Shown in pieces: positions 31,968 to 42,650 of a DNA stretch of 44,353 bases. Source of the DNA: Eubacteriales Family XIII. Incertae Sedis bacterium (GTDB lineage Bacteria > Bacillota > Clostridia > Peptostreptococcales > Anaerovoracaceae); assembly GCA_031272485.1 (NCBI GenBank), contig JAISTV010000033.1, positions 1-44,353 on the forward strand, written 5' to 3'. Both the position numbers and the translations under genes were made by a program. Positions within the stretch are counted from its first letter, which is position 1, and every line of letters begins with the position of its first letter. Below the pieces are notes generated by a model, which saw nothing but the letters and a program-made list of their open reading frames with translations, made no database searches and was not told where the DNA came from.

Positions 31968-32682
31968 AGCGTTTTTCGTGTCTGCCGGGATTTATCTTGT
32001 GCTTTCCCTTGTGGCCCAGAACCTGCTTCCGAGCATTCGCGCGAATCTTTACTTCGGCGTTCGGGAATCCGCTAAGACCATAGGAATGTTGCAAATCGCC
32101 TTGCTGTGCATAGCGGTTTTTGTTTGCCTGGCGCTCTACGCGCGGTACATCTCCTTGCTGCTAAAGTGCCGCAAAGATGCAGCGCCGATAGGAGAATCCG
32201 TGCTTAAGGCGGTAAAGTGCATGCTGCTCATGCTTTTGTATGCCGCAGTCATAGCCTTGTTCTCCGGCCTCATAAGCCTCGTCCTGTACGGCGCGCAGGA
32301 TGCCGGTGCGGACTACTTTTCATTTTCGGATAAAGCCGGGGCCGTGACGCTCATCGCTATGCTACTCCTTCTCCCGCTGCTGCTACACGCGTTCATACGG
32401 ACCCTGCTCAGAAACAAAGACAATGCGCAGTCTGCGCTTCCCCTTCTTCCGGGCGTAAAGGTATACGGCATGTTCCTTGTTGCCTCCGCCGCATTCGCAG
32501 GCCTCGCATATTTCGTAGGCGAGCTCACATGGAAGGCCTTCTCGCCGGATGTCGCGGGGCTTGTCAATATGATAGCCCTGACTGCTGCCTTCGGTATCCT
32601 CTTCCCGTTACTCTTTGTCCTTGACCTGCGCTTCTCGGATAAAAGCGTGCGGCAAGCAAAGCCAGAAAGAGGTGCAGCATGA
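31924..32682 (+). CDS. Six-helix membrane protein coupled to the Rhs gene
   Basis: A 252-residue integral membrane protein with six hydrophobic segments (about 16-36, 54-76, 98-120, 134-157, 178-198 and 209-232) and a basic C-terminus. I do not recognise the family. The ATG at 31924 has GGGAG 6 bases upstream; an inner ATG at 31948 with AAAGG is the alternative. Its first 14 residues (MPKTKGNFMPTVTG) are encoded inside the duplicated 222-bp module and occur again at 43467. Its stop overlaps the Rhs start (ATGA), so it is translated together with the toxin. A role in export, anchoring or handling of the Rhs protein is an inference from this coupling. Confidence 0.82.
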   Translation: MPKTKGNFMPTVTGGAFFVSAGIYLVLSLVAQNLLPSIRANLYFGVRESAKTIGMLQIALLCIAVFVCLALYARYISLLLKCRKDAAPIGESVLKAVKCMLLMLLYAAVIALFSGLISLVLYGAQDAGADYFSFSDKAGAVTLIAMLLLLPLLLHAFIRTLLRNKDNAQSALPLLPGVKVYGMFLVASAAFAGLAYFVGELTWKAFSPDVAGLVNMIALTAAFGILFPLLFVLDLRFSDKSVRQAKPERGAA

Positions 32683-35600
32683 AGATGCGACGGGCGCTTC
32701 GAAAGAGCCTTTGCGTACTGCTGTGCTTTGCGCTGCTTTATCCGGCCTTTGTGCGCCCGGCACAGATTCTTGCGGAGGACATAGCGAACCGGCCGCGGCA
32801 GGTGGACTTCTCACTACCGCAGACGAATACGGTTCTGCCGGAAGTAAGCGAGCCTGCGGAGGCGGAGGCGAAAGCGCCGGAAGGATATTATAGCGACATT
32901 TCCGCAAACGAGGAGCCGCCCGGCAAGCTCACGGAGATAGACGAGTATTCTAAGACCTATCAGACCGGAACGAACACTTTCGTCACGGAAGCAAGCGGTA
33001 TCCGCGAGGCATATATAGACGAGGAAGGAAATCTCACAGAAGTAGATGAAACGCTTCAGGCTGCCAGGTCCGCGAAGCTCGGGGAGTATTATGAGAATAC
33101 GGCAGGCCCCTTCAGCGCGAAGTTTCCGGTGAACTTAGCGGAAGGGCAAGGCATAGTCGTAGAAAAAGACGGCAGGAAGGTAGAGCTCATTCCGGTGGGC
33201 GGAGACTTTAGCCGTTCGGCGGCGGAAGCAAACGCCATCCGCTACACAGAGGCCTATCCAGGCGTAGACTTCGAGTATACCGTAATCGGCGACCTCGTTA
33301 AGGAAGACATCGTCCTCACGAGGTACATAGAAAGCCCGTCATTCTCGTTTGAGATAAAAGCCCCGGGCATGAAAGCTGAAATAGAAGATGGTGGTGCGGT
33401 GGTTCTTACGGATGAGAAAACGGGAGAGGAACTCTTCTCTATTGCCCCGCCCATGATGATAGATGCTTCGGGGGTAGCAAGCCTGCTGGTTACAGCAGCG
33501 CTTGAGATCAAGGGCGGAAAGAATATCCTAACCATCACGCCGGATAGCGAATGGCTTTCGGAAGCGAACCGTGCATACCCCGTGCGGATAGACCCGACCA
33601 TCGTAACCGTAGCGCTGAGCAAGCTTACCCTCGTGGGCGTAGAGCAAGGCTCACCGAATCTGGTCGTGGGAGATAATCAGTATCCGTATGCAGGCTATGA
33701 CGACGGAATCGTGAGCAGCAACTTAATCCTGTTCGGCAATGCGCACCTAACCACCCGCACTTACATAGGCGTTCACTATGAGTTTCTAAAAGTCCCTAAG
33801 GACGCAAGGATAGAAAGCGCTACACTAAAGATTCACCACTACACAGCATGGAGCGGTGGCGGCACGAACTTCGGTCTTTACCGTGCCATGTCGCCATGGG
33901 AGGAAGGAACACTCACCTGGCAAAGTCAGGTTGCCATGGAGCACGAGTACCTGTCTTCTGCCATGGCCAATCCCACGGCAGGCTATCTTACCTTCGACGT
34001 GCGCGAAGCGGTGAACAACTGGGTACAGGGGATTTGGCCGGACTACGGCCTCGTGATTAAGGCCATCAACGAAAGCGATCAGTGCGAGGTCTTCTCCAAC
34101 AAAACCTCCGCCTATCCGCCGGAGCTTAGGGTGGAGTGGAGCATTCCCGACCCGGTCGATACGGAGATGAGCGTGGACAGCACGACCGTAAACCTCAGGC
34201 CCGTGACGGAGAAGAGCATCAGCGGCAAGCAAGTTGTCGACGGCGTGTTCCCCGACGGGATAGCCAAGCCAGGTTCCATTCTCGAGTACAGGCTTCTTAC
34301 TACCGGCGGCGCATTGGCGACCATAGCATCGTATCAGTACAAATATCCGGATAGCGAATTTTACGAGAGCGTGCTTCCCGATGCCACAGAGTACAAGGAC
34401 AAACTCTCTAACTGGCAGGGTGGGCTTTTTATCAATCTCGAAAACGACTATGTCTATCAGTACGGCGCTAAGGCTACGTATTTTGATGAAGACACGGACG
34501 TGACGTCTACCGGCATAGAAGCCACAAGCGATACCTTCCTCATCTACAAGGTAAAGCAGAAGGATACGCTCCCGTACATAGCCAACTACTACGGCGTGAA
34601 CTTAGATACGCTCATGAAAGATAACCACGTACAGGATACGCTTGCCGTGGAAAACAACACGCTCTTCATAAGGAATCCCAAGACCTCGGTACCGTACAAT
34701 CCGGAGCCCCTGAACGTAAGCCAGATGACGGACATAGACCGCGCGCTCATAGGAAGAGGCCTTCACTGCGAATACGGTTATGAGCCGGTGAACCTTAATA
34801 CCGGCAACTTCATAATGGAACAGACGGACACGACCATCCCCGAGATAGAAGGTAGCTTCGACATCTTCAGGACATACAACTCGCTCGGTGAAAACGCAAA
34901 CAGCATCTTCGGCAGGCGCTGGAGCTTCGGCTACGCGGAAAGCCTCGGAAAGAGAGAAGACGGCAGCATCCTGTATCAAGTAGGTGACGGCAAGACGCTC
35001 GTCTTTACGCCGGACGGAGAAGGCGGCTACATTGCCCCAGTAGGCTACGAGCTTACACTTACGGAAATCCCATATACGGAAAATGACACGGACTATGTGC
35101 GCTACGAGATAGAAAAGCAGTCCGGCGCGGTAAAGAAGTTCAACGCCTGGGGCCTGCTTACAGAGGACGTATCGGAGAAGGGTCTTTCTACGGTCATAAG
35201 TTATGACGCTGACTACCGGATGGCGGCAATAACCTCGCCCACGGGAAAGACATATGCCTTCTCGTATAATCAGGCCGGGTATGTGTCTCAGATTACGCTC
35301 CCTGACACGAATTCGCTCAAATATGAATATGATTCAAGCGGAAACCTCACGAGCTTTACGGACGCGGAAGGCGGCGTAACCACATACATCTACGCCGCAA
35401 ATGGACTGATGATAGAGGCTAAGGATGCGAACGATGACAGCTTCGTGAGAAACACGTACGACGAGCAAGGCCGGGTCATTAAGCAGCTCACTGCAAACGG
35501 GGATGAGATTATGCTCAGTTACACCGACACCGGCACAGAGGCTACGGACGCAAACGGGAACACAACCATATATACCGTAGACGAGATGAAGCGCACGACC

Positions 35601-38600
35601 AAGATTGAGTATCCGGATGGGCAGATCATAGAGATGCGCTATAATGCGGATAACAATCTTGTCAAGGAAGATGACTTGACATACGGCTACGACACCAAAG
35701 GAAACCGCATCAGCGAGACGAGAATAGACGGGGCGGTAAGGACTTGGGAATATGATGCAAAAGGAAATGTCATAAAGAGCACGGACTATGACGGGGCGGT
35801 AACGCTGTATGAATACTCTCTCGAAGGAGACCTTCTTTCGGTAGTATACCCGGATAAAAGCACGGCAGGATACAGCTACGACGCCATGCACCGGTTAACC
35901 GGAATGACGGACGGGGAAGGAAGCGAGACGCTCTTTTCCTACGATGGCGCCATGCCCGTTTCCATGACGGACGCGAACGGCGAGACGTGGCGTTTCGGCT
36001 ACGATGCCATGAACCGGAGCGTGTCTTCCACGGATCCGGAAGGGAATACGAATAGGACGATATATAACCGGCGGGGAGACGTAGTAGGCGAGCAAGACGC
36101 AAACGGCGAAGTGGTAAGCTACCAGCTTGACGGTGTAGGACAGGTCACTCAATACACCGACGCACGAGGCTACGTGACTACACTTGAAAGAGACGCTGCC
36201 GGAAACCTGCTTAAGATAACCGGCCCAAAAGGAAACTCCCTTTCGTACACGTACGACGCAAATGATAACAAGACTTCTGAGACGGATGCACTCGGAAACG
36301 TAACGACGTTTTCCTACGACAGCAGAAACAGGCTCACAAAGGAAACGGATGCAGAAGGAAATGTGACCACATATTCCTACGACCTGAAGGGTCGGCTGGC
36401 CGAAACTACCAATGCGCTCGGCGCGGTTACGTCTTACGAGTACAGCGAGGCGCTGAATGTCATTACAAAAGCAACAGACGCGCTTGGAAACGAGACGGTG
36501 TACGCCTACGACCTTACCGGGCGGCTTCTTTCCGTAAGTTATCCGGACGGAACGAGCGAATCGTTCTCTTATGACCTGAACGGTAACCTCACGCAGTACC
36601 GTAGCACGGACGGGATTCTAACGGAGCTTACGTATGACAAGGCGGGGAACATCATCGCCAAGACAGTGAACGGCGCCCGGGAGTATCTTTTCGAATATGA
36701 CCCGGTGGGAAACCTGCTAAGCGAAACCAATCCGCTCGGGGAAAAGACGGTCTACGGCTACGACCGCGCAGGAAGGCTAACCTCGACCACGGATGCTTCC
36801 GGAAACATGTCAAGTCTTTTCCTTGACGGGAAAGGGCAGATAACCAAGGCGGTCGATGCGCTGGGGAATGTGACAGAGATTATCTACGATGCCGCAGGAA
36901 ACGTTCTGAAGATTATAGATGCGAACGGGGGAGAAACGAGTTACCTGTATGACGAGCTCGGTTGTTTGATTTCCGCCATAGACGCGGAAGGCGGAATAAC
37001 GAACTACGAATATGACCAGGTTCAGAACCTGATTACCGTAACCGATGCGCTCTCCGGCAAAAAGCAGTTTTCCTATGATAGCCTTAGCCGCGCCGTATCC
37101 ATGACGGATGAGGCTGGAAACGTCTGGGGCTTCTCGTATGACGCACTCGGAAATATAACCGAAACGGTTTTGCCCACCGGTGATAAGCAGACACAGGAAT
37201 ATGACCTTCTCGGGAGACTTATAAAAACTACTGACGCCTACGGAGTGTTAACCGAACTGAGCTACGACGCTGTAGGAAATGTCCTGACACAGAAGGACTC
37301 TTCCGGCAACACACTAACATATTCCTATGATTCCTACGGACGCGTAAGTAAGATAACCGACGAGTCGGGAAGAACCGAGACAAACGAATACAATAGTTAC
37401 GCGGAGATTCTAAGGAAGAAGTACGTGGACAACACGGTGGAGACATATGCGTATGATTTGCTTGGGCGAGTAACTTCGGTAACAGATGCGCTCGGCGGAA
37501 AGCAGAGTATTTCATATGACGCCGCAGGAAACGTGAGCAGCCTAACCACCGCGCGCGGCGGCGTGTACTCTTTCAGCTTTGATTCGGTGGGAAATCTCCT
37601 TTCCCAAAAGGATCCGGAAGGCGGCAGAACAGAGTACGTCTACGACCCAGTAGGAAACATTATCGCTACAAAAGACGCAAACAGTCAAACAATCTCATAC
37701 AGCTACGACAAGCTGAGCCGCCTCGTATCGGAAACCTCGCCGCGCGGAGCTGAAACAGAATACAGCTATGACGCGCTCTCCCGCCTTCTTTCCGTGACGG
37801 ATCCGGAGGGCGGCGTTACAGAGTACCGCTACGATCCGCTCGGAAATCTCACCAAAGTAAAGGACCCTGTCGGAAACATAACCGAATATGTTTACGACAG
37901 CTTAAGTAATCCCACAAAGGAAATCTCACCTCGCGGCGCGGTAACCTCCTACGAGTACGACCTGCATGGATATGTAACCGTGCAGACAGACGCGCTTGGA
38001 AACGAAACGAAATATGAAGTGCTTCCGAACGGCTTAGTCTCTTCCATAACCGAGGCGAACGGCGCGAAGTACACATACAGCTATGACGCCGCCGAACGGC
38101 TTACAGGCATTACCACCCCGCTCGGGCTGTCAAGGACTTTCCTTTACAACGAATCGGGCGACCTTGTTACGGAAACTGATAATCTTGGCAGGGAGCAGCA
38201 ATACTCCTACGACGCGCTTCATAACCTCGTAAGCTCGGTAAATCCGCTCGGCGGCGAGAGCGCCTTCAGCTATGACGCAGCGGGAAACCTCGTAAGCCAG
38301 ACGCTTGCGAATGGCGCTACAGAAAGCTATTCGTATGACCTCTTAGAGCGACTTACCTCTACCACAGACGCTCTCGGAAAGGTATCGAGCGCACAGTATG
38401 ACCCCGTAGGAAACCTCACGTCCGTAACTCTTCCCGGCGGAAGAACCGCTGCGTATTCCTACGATGCAGATGGAAACCTTACGGCGGTAACCAATGCGCT
38501 CGGAAACACAAGCACGGTAAGCTACGACCTTGCGGGAAGGGTTACTGCCGTTACCGACGCACTTGGAAACAGCTCCGGATTTACCTATGACGCTGCGGGA

Positions 38601-41600
38601 AGAGTGACGAAGCAAACAGACGCGGAAGGGCAGAGTCTGCTACTCTCTTATGACCCGGATGGGAATCTCACGAAGGTGACCAACCGGCTCGGAGGAGAGA
38701 TTTCATATAGCTATGATCTTTTGGGGAATCTCACTGCCGTAAAGGACGAGCTCGGAAACGTGACTCGCTACAGTTATGATTCCGTAGGGAACCTGACCGC
38801 CGTACAGGACGCGGAAGGAAAGATGACGAGTTACAGCTACGATTTAGAAGGAAACCTCACTTCCGTCACCGACCCGGAAGGCGGCGTCAAGGCGTTTTCC
38901 TACGACATAGCCGGAAGGCTCACGCAGGCTGTGCGGCCATCCGGGGCAACGGTGAAATATGACTATAACAAACTCAACGAAATCATCAGCAAGGAATATG
39001 CCGGAGAGGAAGAACAGAACGTAGTAATTGGCTACGACAAGATGGGAAACAGAGTTTCCATGTCGGACGCGAGCGGAGATACCGAGTACGAGTACGACCT
39101 CATGGGGCGGATAACCAAGGTCACGAACGGAAGCGGGCTGTCGGTTAGATATGAATACGGGGAAAACGACCAAATATCCAGGATGGTATACAGCGACGGA
39201 ACGACTGTCTCCTACGGTTACGACAAGAACGGAAACATGACGAGCGTAACGGACGCGGCGGGAACCGTCTTCTATGATTATGACGTCGCAAACCGGCTCG
39301 TAGCCGTGCGCCGTCCGGGGAATGTAAACACGAGCTACGCCTACAACAGCCAGGGCAACATAACGCGCGTGGAGAACACGGGTCCGGGCGAGACGCTCAG
39401 CACGTTTTCCTATGAGTTTGATGCGGAGGGGAACATCAGTAAGGAAACGGCAGAGGACAGTAGCAGAAACTGGTCGGTCAAGAGTTTCAGCTATGATTCG
39501 GCAGGCCAGCTTACCGGCATAAACGAGAGAAGTTCGGACGGGAATTTCAAATACAGCTTCGAGTATAGCGAGGCCGGAAACCGCACGAAGCAAGTTCGGA
39601 CAGGAACCGGCGAGAACGAGACCATCACGTACGAATATGACAAGGCGAACCGCCTCACAGTGGCGAGCAGCAGCCTAACCGGAAAAACACTGTTCAGTTA
39701 CGACAGTGACGGGAATTTGATTTCCAAAGAGGGGGCGGGAGAACTTTACACCTATGAGTACTCCGTAGACAGCCGACTTGCCGCGGTAAGGGAAGGCGGA
39801 GCACTGCTCATGGCGGCGGCATACGACGGGGACGGCAACCGCGTCTTTACGCTCGATAGAAGCTCGGGGTACAGCACGTACTATGGAGGAACAGGCAAGA
39901 ATTCCGTCACAACTTACGGTGCGATAGACGGGAAGGACAGCGCAACAGGCAGCGGTAAGGGCGGCGAGATAACCGAACACGTAAACCTGTGGTACATCTT
40001 CCTTGCGGGATGCAGCATAGGCGTGGAGACCATGTCTAGGGCGTTTATCTCGCCACATTCTGAGTTCGGACAGGTTGTCCACGAATGGCCATTCCACATA
40101 GCGGCCAAGGCAATAACCTACGAAGGCGCGGAAAGCAGCGTTAGCGACCTGCAGACGCTCACGCTAACAGAGGACGAATTCAGAGCCGCCGTGGCCACAG
40201 CTATTGTGCCCGCAAACTGGCAGCGAGCAGACCTCGAGTTCGGTTACGAACTGACATACTACCTTAATGATGTGAATACAGAAAACGCGCAGGTCTTGCA
40301 GGAGTACTCAGTAGGGGGTACGACCAAGGCCAGTTATACCTATGGGCAGAGCGGCAGGGTTTCGGCGGACTTCCACTCCTACCAGGAGGAAATAGGTACA
40401 GGCGCGAAGTACTACCTGACGGACGGCAGAGGTTCCGTCGCGCAGGTAACGAGCTCAACCGGGACGATACTAAGTTCCTACGAGTACGGCCCGTTTGGAG
40501 AAGTCCTCTCCGGCTCAACCGCGGAAGACTCCTTCTACGGCTACAACGCGGAAGAATACAATCCGCAAACGGAGCTCGTCTATCTAAGAGCCAGATACTA
40601 TAACCCAAGCGACGGCAGATTCGGGGTGGAGGATACCTACGGTGGAAATCTCTCCAACCCCGCCACGCTGAACCGCTATGCGTATGTCGAGAATAATCCG
40701 GTGAACAAGACAGATCCAAGCGGGTATCTGCCCACCGGACTTAGCCATGTGAACGGCAACGGGAATTCGAGTTCCTCGAGTTCGTCGTTGTTCAACACGA
40801 TATTTGATACCGTAAGTAGCATCGTAAAGCCAACAACTACGCCGAACTACATTCTGAATCCTTCGCCAGTGGTAACGAGTCGTTTGGAGCAAAGCGGGTT
40901 TACAGCTGCAACGTCAGCTGCGCCGAGAATTAGCAACCCGGTTAGTGCGGCTGTTAGCACGGCGCAATATGCAAATATGTTCTCCGCATATTCGAACGCA
41001 AGTGTCCCCTATAGTCTGCCAATGAAGATACTCGAAGCAAAGAAAATTGCTTGCGAATCGGACTATCACGTTCTCGGAACCGAAGGTAGTATGCAGCAGA
41101 TAGCAGCAATGACAACGGGGAGTATAATAGGAACCGGATTGCATTATAGCGATGCGAATAATTACTTTCCGTTTAAGGAAGGTGGCAAGTATTCTGATAC
41201 TGATGTCGCACAAATTGTAGTGGAATTTGTCGAGGCAGCAATCAAGGTTGCTCCAAAGTTTGGACTTGGATTGAGCCAGAATGTTTCGTTCCCTCTTGGT
41301 TTAACGGGTAGAATCACATATAGTGTAAATGTATCACCCGGGGAAAATATGTTTGGTAGTTCGCTGGATTATGACTCTTCTCGAAGGGAACTGTCAGCAG
41401 TGCCTCTTACTTTCACAATGGATATGGATAAGATACAAGTAACATTCCAACCAGGTGGTACATTTAAGGTGTCAGGGGAAGTCGTAACGGATGACGGATA
41501 CAGAACTGTATTAAATGGAACGATAGATTTCGATTACCAAACAGGGAAGATAGAATACGGGGTAACAAAGGACATTGGCGGAGGGGGAACTGTTGAATCT

Positions 41601-41834
41601 AAAGTGACAGCGACATTTGTAGCGCCGCCTCAAATTATGAATTACGATGTAGGTCCCGTTCCAGGACCCAACGTAAGTTATGAATTTCAGATGGCTGGTT
41701 CATTGGAGGAAAATATGGTAGCATATTATATTGCTGGAGGAGTACTTCTGATATATACAATAGCGCCAGCCGTAGTTGTAGCCATAGGTGTTGAGGCAAT
41801 TGTAGTTGCGAGTTCGGCGGCATATGCGTACTAA
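32679..41834 (+). CDS. Secreted Rhs/YD-repeat polymorphic toxin (WapA-like)
   Basis: A 3051-residue protein. Residues 1-32 are a signal peptide. About 358-487 is a DNRLRE-type domain (wall-associated proteins); about 620-665 looks like a LysM domain (VKQKDTLPYIANYYGVNLDT), which would bind peptidoglycan. About 684-735 is the DUF6531 entry segment (PVNLNTGNFIMEQTD, FDIFRTYNS). About 840-2340 holds dozens of YD repeats (pattern YDxxGNLxxxTDxxG) that form the hollow shell. The Rhs core is at about 2578-2683 (RARYYNPSDGRFGVED, then ENNPVNKTDPSGY, with DPSGY at 2679-2683). The last 368 residues are the variable tail, a beta-rich region and then a hydrophobic C-terminus (about 3010-3047). From about 40900 the DNA is AT-rich, unlike the upstream part, as in horizontally swapped toxin tails. 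The toxic activity cannot be named. Delivered in contact-dependent competition by analogy to WapA. Confidence 0.93.
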   Translation: MKMRRALRKSLCVLLCFALLYPAFVRPAQILAEDIANRPRQVDFSLPQTNTVLPEVSEPAEAEAKAPEGYYSDISANEEPPGKLTEIDEYSKTYQTGTNTFVTEASGIREAYIDEEGNLTEVDETLQAARSAKLGEYYENTAGPFSAKFPVNLAEGQGIVVEKDGRKVELIPVGGDFSRSAAEANAIRYTEAYPGVDFEYTVIGDLVKEDIVLTRYIESPSFSFEIKAPGMKAEIEDGGAVVLTDEKTGEELFSIAPPMMIDASGVASLLVTAALEIKGGKNILTITPDSEWLSEANRAYPVRIDPTIVTVALSKLTLVGVEQGSPNLVVGDNQYPYAGYDDGIVSSNLILFGNAHLTTRTYIGVHYEFLKVPKDARIESATLKIHHYTAWSGGGTNFGLYRAMSPWEEGTLTWQSQVAMEHEYLSSAMANPTAGYLTFDVREAVNNWVQGIWPDYGLVIKAINESDQCEVFSNKTSAYPPELRVEWSIPDPVDTEMSVDSTTVNLRPVTEKSISGKQVVDGVFPDGIAKPGSILEYRLLTTGGALATIASYQYKYPDSEFYESVLPDATEYKDKLSNWQGGLFINLENDYVYQYGAKATYFDEDTDVTSTGIEATSDTFLIYKVKQKDTLPYIANYYGVNLDTLMKDNHVQDTLAVENNTLFIRNPKTSVPYNPEPLNVSQMTDIDRALIGRGLHCEYGYEPVNLNTGNFIMEQTDTTIPEIEGSFDIFRTYNSLGENANSIFGRRWSFGYAESLGKREDGSILYQVGDGKTLVFTPDGEGGYIAPVGYELTLTEIPYTENDTDYVRYEIEKQSGAVKKFNAWGLLTEDVSEKGLSTVISYDADYRMAAITSPTGKTYAFSYNQAGYVSQITLPDTNSLKYEYDSSGNLTSFTDAEGGVTTYIYAANGLMIEAKDANDDSFVRNTYDEQGRVIKQLTANGDEIMLSYTDTGTEATDANGNTTIYTVDEMKRTTKIEYPDGQIIEMRYNADNNLVKEDDLTYGYDTKGNRISETRIDGAVRTWEYDAKGNVIKSTDYDGAVTLYEYSLEGDLLSVVYPDKSTAGYSYDAMHRLTGMTDGEGSETLFSYDGAMPVSMTDANGETWRFGYDAMNRSVSSTDPEGNTNRTIYNRRGDVVGEQDANGEVVSYQLDGVGQVTQYTDARGYVTTLERDAAGNLLKITGPKGNSLSYTYDANDNKTSETDALGNVTTFSYDSRNRLTKETDAEGNVTTYSYDLKGRLAETTNALGAVTSYEYSEALNVITKATDALGNETVYAYDLTGRLLSVSYPDGTSESFSYDLNGNLTQYRSTDGILTELTYDKAGNIIAKTVNGAREYLFEYDPVGNLLSETNPLGEKTVYGYDRAGRLTSTTDASGNMSSLFLDGKGQITKAVDALGNVTEIIYDAAGNVLKIIDANGGETSYLYDELGCLISAIDAEGGITNYEYDQVQNLITVTDALSGKKQFSYDSLSRAVSMTDEAGNVWGFSYDALGNITETVLPTGDKQTQEYDLLGRLIKTTDAYGVLTELSYDAVGNVLTQKDSSGNTLTYSYDSYGRVSKITDESGRTETNEYNSYAEILRKKYVDNTVETYAYDLLGRVTSVTDALGGKQSISYDAAGNVSSLTTARGGVYSFSFDSVGNLLSQKDPEGGRTEYVYDPVGNIIATKDANSQTISYSYDKLSRLVSETSPRGAETEYSYDALSRLLSVTDPEGGVTEYRYDPLGNLTKVKDPVGNITEYVYDSLSNPTKEISPRGAVTSYEYDLHGYVTVQTDALGNETKYEVLPNGLVSSITEANGAKYTYSYDAAERLTGITTPLGLSRTFLYNESGDLVTETDNLGREQQYSYDALHNLVSSVNPLGGESAFSYDAAGNLVSQTLANGATESYSYDLLERLTSTTDALGKVSSAQYDPVGNLTSVTLPGGRTAAYSYDADGNLTAVTNALGNTSTVSYDLAGRVTAVTDALGNSSGFTYDAAGRVTKQTDAEGQSLLLSYDPDGNLTKVTNRLGGEISYSYDLLGNLTAVKDELGNVTRYSYDSVGNLTAVQDAEGKMTSYSYDLEGNLTSVTDPEGGVKAFSYDIAGRLTQAVRPSGATVKYDYNKLNEIISKEYAGEEEQNVVIGYDKMGNRVSMSDASGDTEYEYDLMGRITKVTNGSGLSVRYEYGENDQISRMVYSDGTTVSYGYDKNGNMTSVTDAAGTVFYDYDVANRLVAVRRPGNVNTSYAYNSQGNITRVENTGPGETLSTFSYEFDAEGNISKETAEDSSRNWSVKSFSYDSAGQLTGINERSSDGNFKYSFEYSEAGNRTKQVRTGTGENETITYEYDKANRLTVASSSLTGKTLFSYDSDGNLISKEGAGELYTYEYSVDSRLAAVREGGALLMAAAYDGDGNRVFTLDRSSGYSTYYGGTGKNSVTTYGAIDGKDSATGSGKGGEITEHVNLWYIFLAGCSIGVETMSRAFISPHSEFGQVVHEWPFHIAAKAITYEGAESSVSDLQTLTLTEDEFRAAVATAIVPANWQRADLEFGYELTYYLNDVNTENAQVLQEYSVGGTTKASYTYGQSGRVSADFHSYQEEIGTGAKYYLTDGRGSVAQVTSSTGTILSSYEYGPFGEVLSGSTAEDSFYGYNAEEYNPQTELVYLRARYYNPSDGRFGVEDTYGGNLSNPATLNRYAYVENNPVNKTDPSGYLPTGLSHVNGNGNSSSSSSSLFNTIFDTVSSIVKPTTTPNYILNPSPVVTSRLEQSGFTAATSAAPRISNPVSAAVSTAQYANMFSAYSNASVPYSLPMKILEAKKIACESDYHVLGTEGSMQQIAAMTTGSIIGTGLHYSDANNYFPFKEGGKYSDTDVAQIVVEFVEAAIKVAPKFGLGLSQNVSFPLGLTGRITYSVNVSPGENMFGSSLDYDSSRRELSAVPLTFTMDMDKIQVTFQPGGTFKVSGEVVTDDGYRTVLNGTIDFDYQTGKIEYGVTKDIGGGGTVESKVTATFVAPPQIMNYDVGPVPGPNVSYEFQMAGSLEENMVAYYIAGGVLLIYTIAPAVVVAIGVEAIVVASSAAYAY

Positions 41835-41884
41835 TTTTATTAATAAACACAAAGAAATATTGGATTACGAAATTTGGAGGAACG

Positions 41885-42475
41885 ATGCGGTATAAGAAAG
41901 TAGGAATAATAATACTTGTCCTGTTGTTATTCTTTGGCTTCGAGAAAGGGTGCGCTGACTCAAAACCGAAAATAGTACCCACGTATACTAAGTTTGTCTT
42001 CAATCCTGTTGTATGTGGAGGCCTTTTTTACAAAACACCTGAAGATACTTTGGCTGGATTTGAAAATGGTCAAAGCCGACGTTCCGGGCACTATCGCACT
42101 GCCGAGATTGATGAGGAGGGTAATCTGGTAGTCGAGTTGAGTGATGCCGATATAGAATTTTGGAGAGAAGACTGCCTTAGTGCTATTGATGAGGTTGTTA
42201 CAAGCATTAATGAAGAAGGGACTTGCCATATTTATGTAAGTGATGACCATAAGGAGTTAGAATTCAGTGCACCTCCTGAGTACTATATGACGATATGGCC
42301 TGCAGGCTCAGCGGTGTTCCCCTCGTGCGGCATCTTGCAGGTATTAGATGGAACAGCCCCGGAAGACTGGAGTCTGGATATGACATTTATAAATAGTGAA
42401 ACCGGGCACATAGTAGCAGAGTTTAAAATTCCAGGAACGGAACTCTCGATTAATAGGGAAATGTGGGATGTTTAA
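41885..42475 (+). CDS. Candidate immunity protein, membrane-anchored
   Basis: A 196-residue protein with an N-terminal hydrophobic segment (about 7-18, IIILVLLLFFGF) that acts as anchor or signal, then a hydrophilic domain, presumably outside the membrane. A Cys follows at 23 but the lipobox is not convincing. It starts 50 bases after the Rhs stop with GGAGG upstream and has the same AT-rich composition as the toxin tail, which is the normal place and style of a cognate immunity gene. No family recognised. An extracytoplasmic immunity domain would fit a toxin acting at the membrane. Confidence 0.7.
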   Translation: MRYKKVGIIILVLLLFFGFEKGCADSKPKIVPTYTKFVFNPVVCGGLFYKTPEDTLAGFENGQSRRSGHYRTAEIDEEGNLVVELSDADIEFWREDCLSAIDEVVTSINEEGTCHIYVSDDHKELEFSAPPEYYMTIWPAGSAVFPSCGILQVLDGTAPEDWSLDMTFINSETGHIVAEFKIPGTELSINREMWDV

Positions 42476-42640
42476 TTGTCATGGCCCACTTCTGCGGGTG
42501 GAGGCTTTCACGTTGAGATTCATGATGACTATACCCGCATAGATTATATGACAAGTCATGATGATTATCTGGATTTTAGGTTGACTATAATGGAGTCTGG
42601 CCTAAATAGTGGAATTCTGCAATTCTTGAGGAGAAGGGAG
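42476..42640 (+). pseudogene. Gene remnant after the immunity gene
   Basis: In the same frame as the preceding gene and directly after its TAA, about 55 codons read as plausible protein (FHVEIHDDYTRIDYMTSHDD) before running into the ribosome binding site of the next gene. No start codon with a ribosome binding site is visible. It could be the end of a displaced toxin or immunity gene. Confidence 0.3.
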
Positions 42641-42650
42641 GCGGTTTCAA

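Noticed and set aside
35300-39700. Regularly repeated short sequences, possible CRISPR-like or tandem repeat array
   Set aside because: These are codons for YD repeats of the Rhs protein; spacing follows protein repeat units, there are no identical repeats with unique spacers, and the frame is open throughout.
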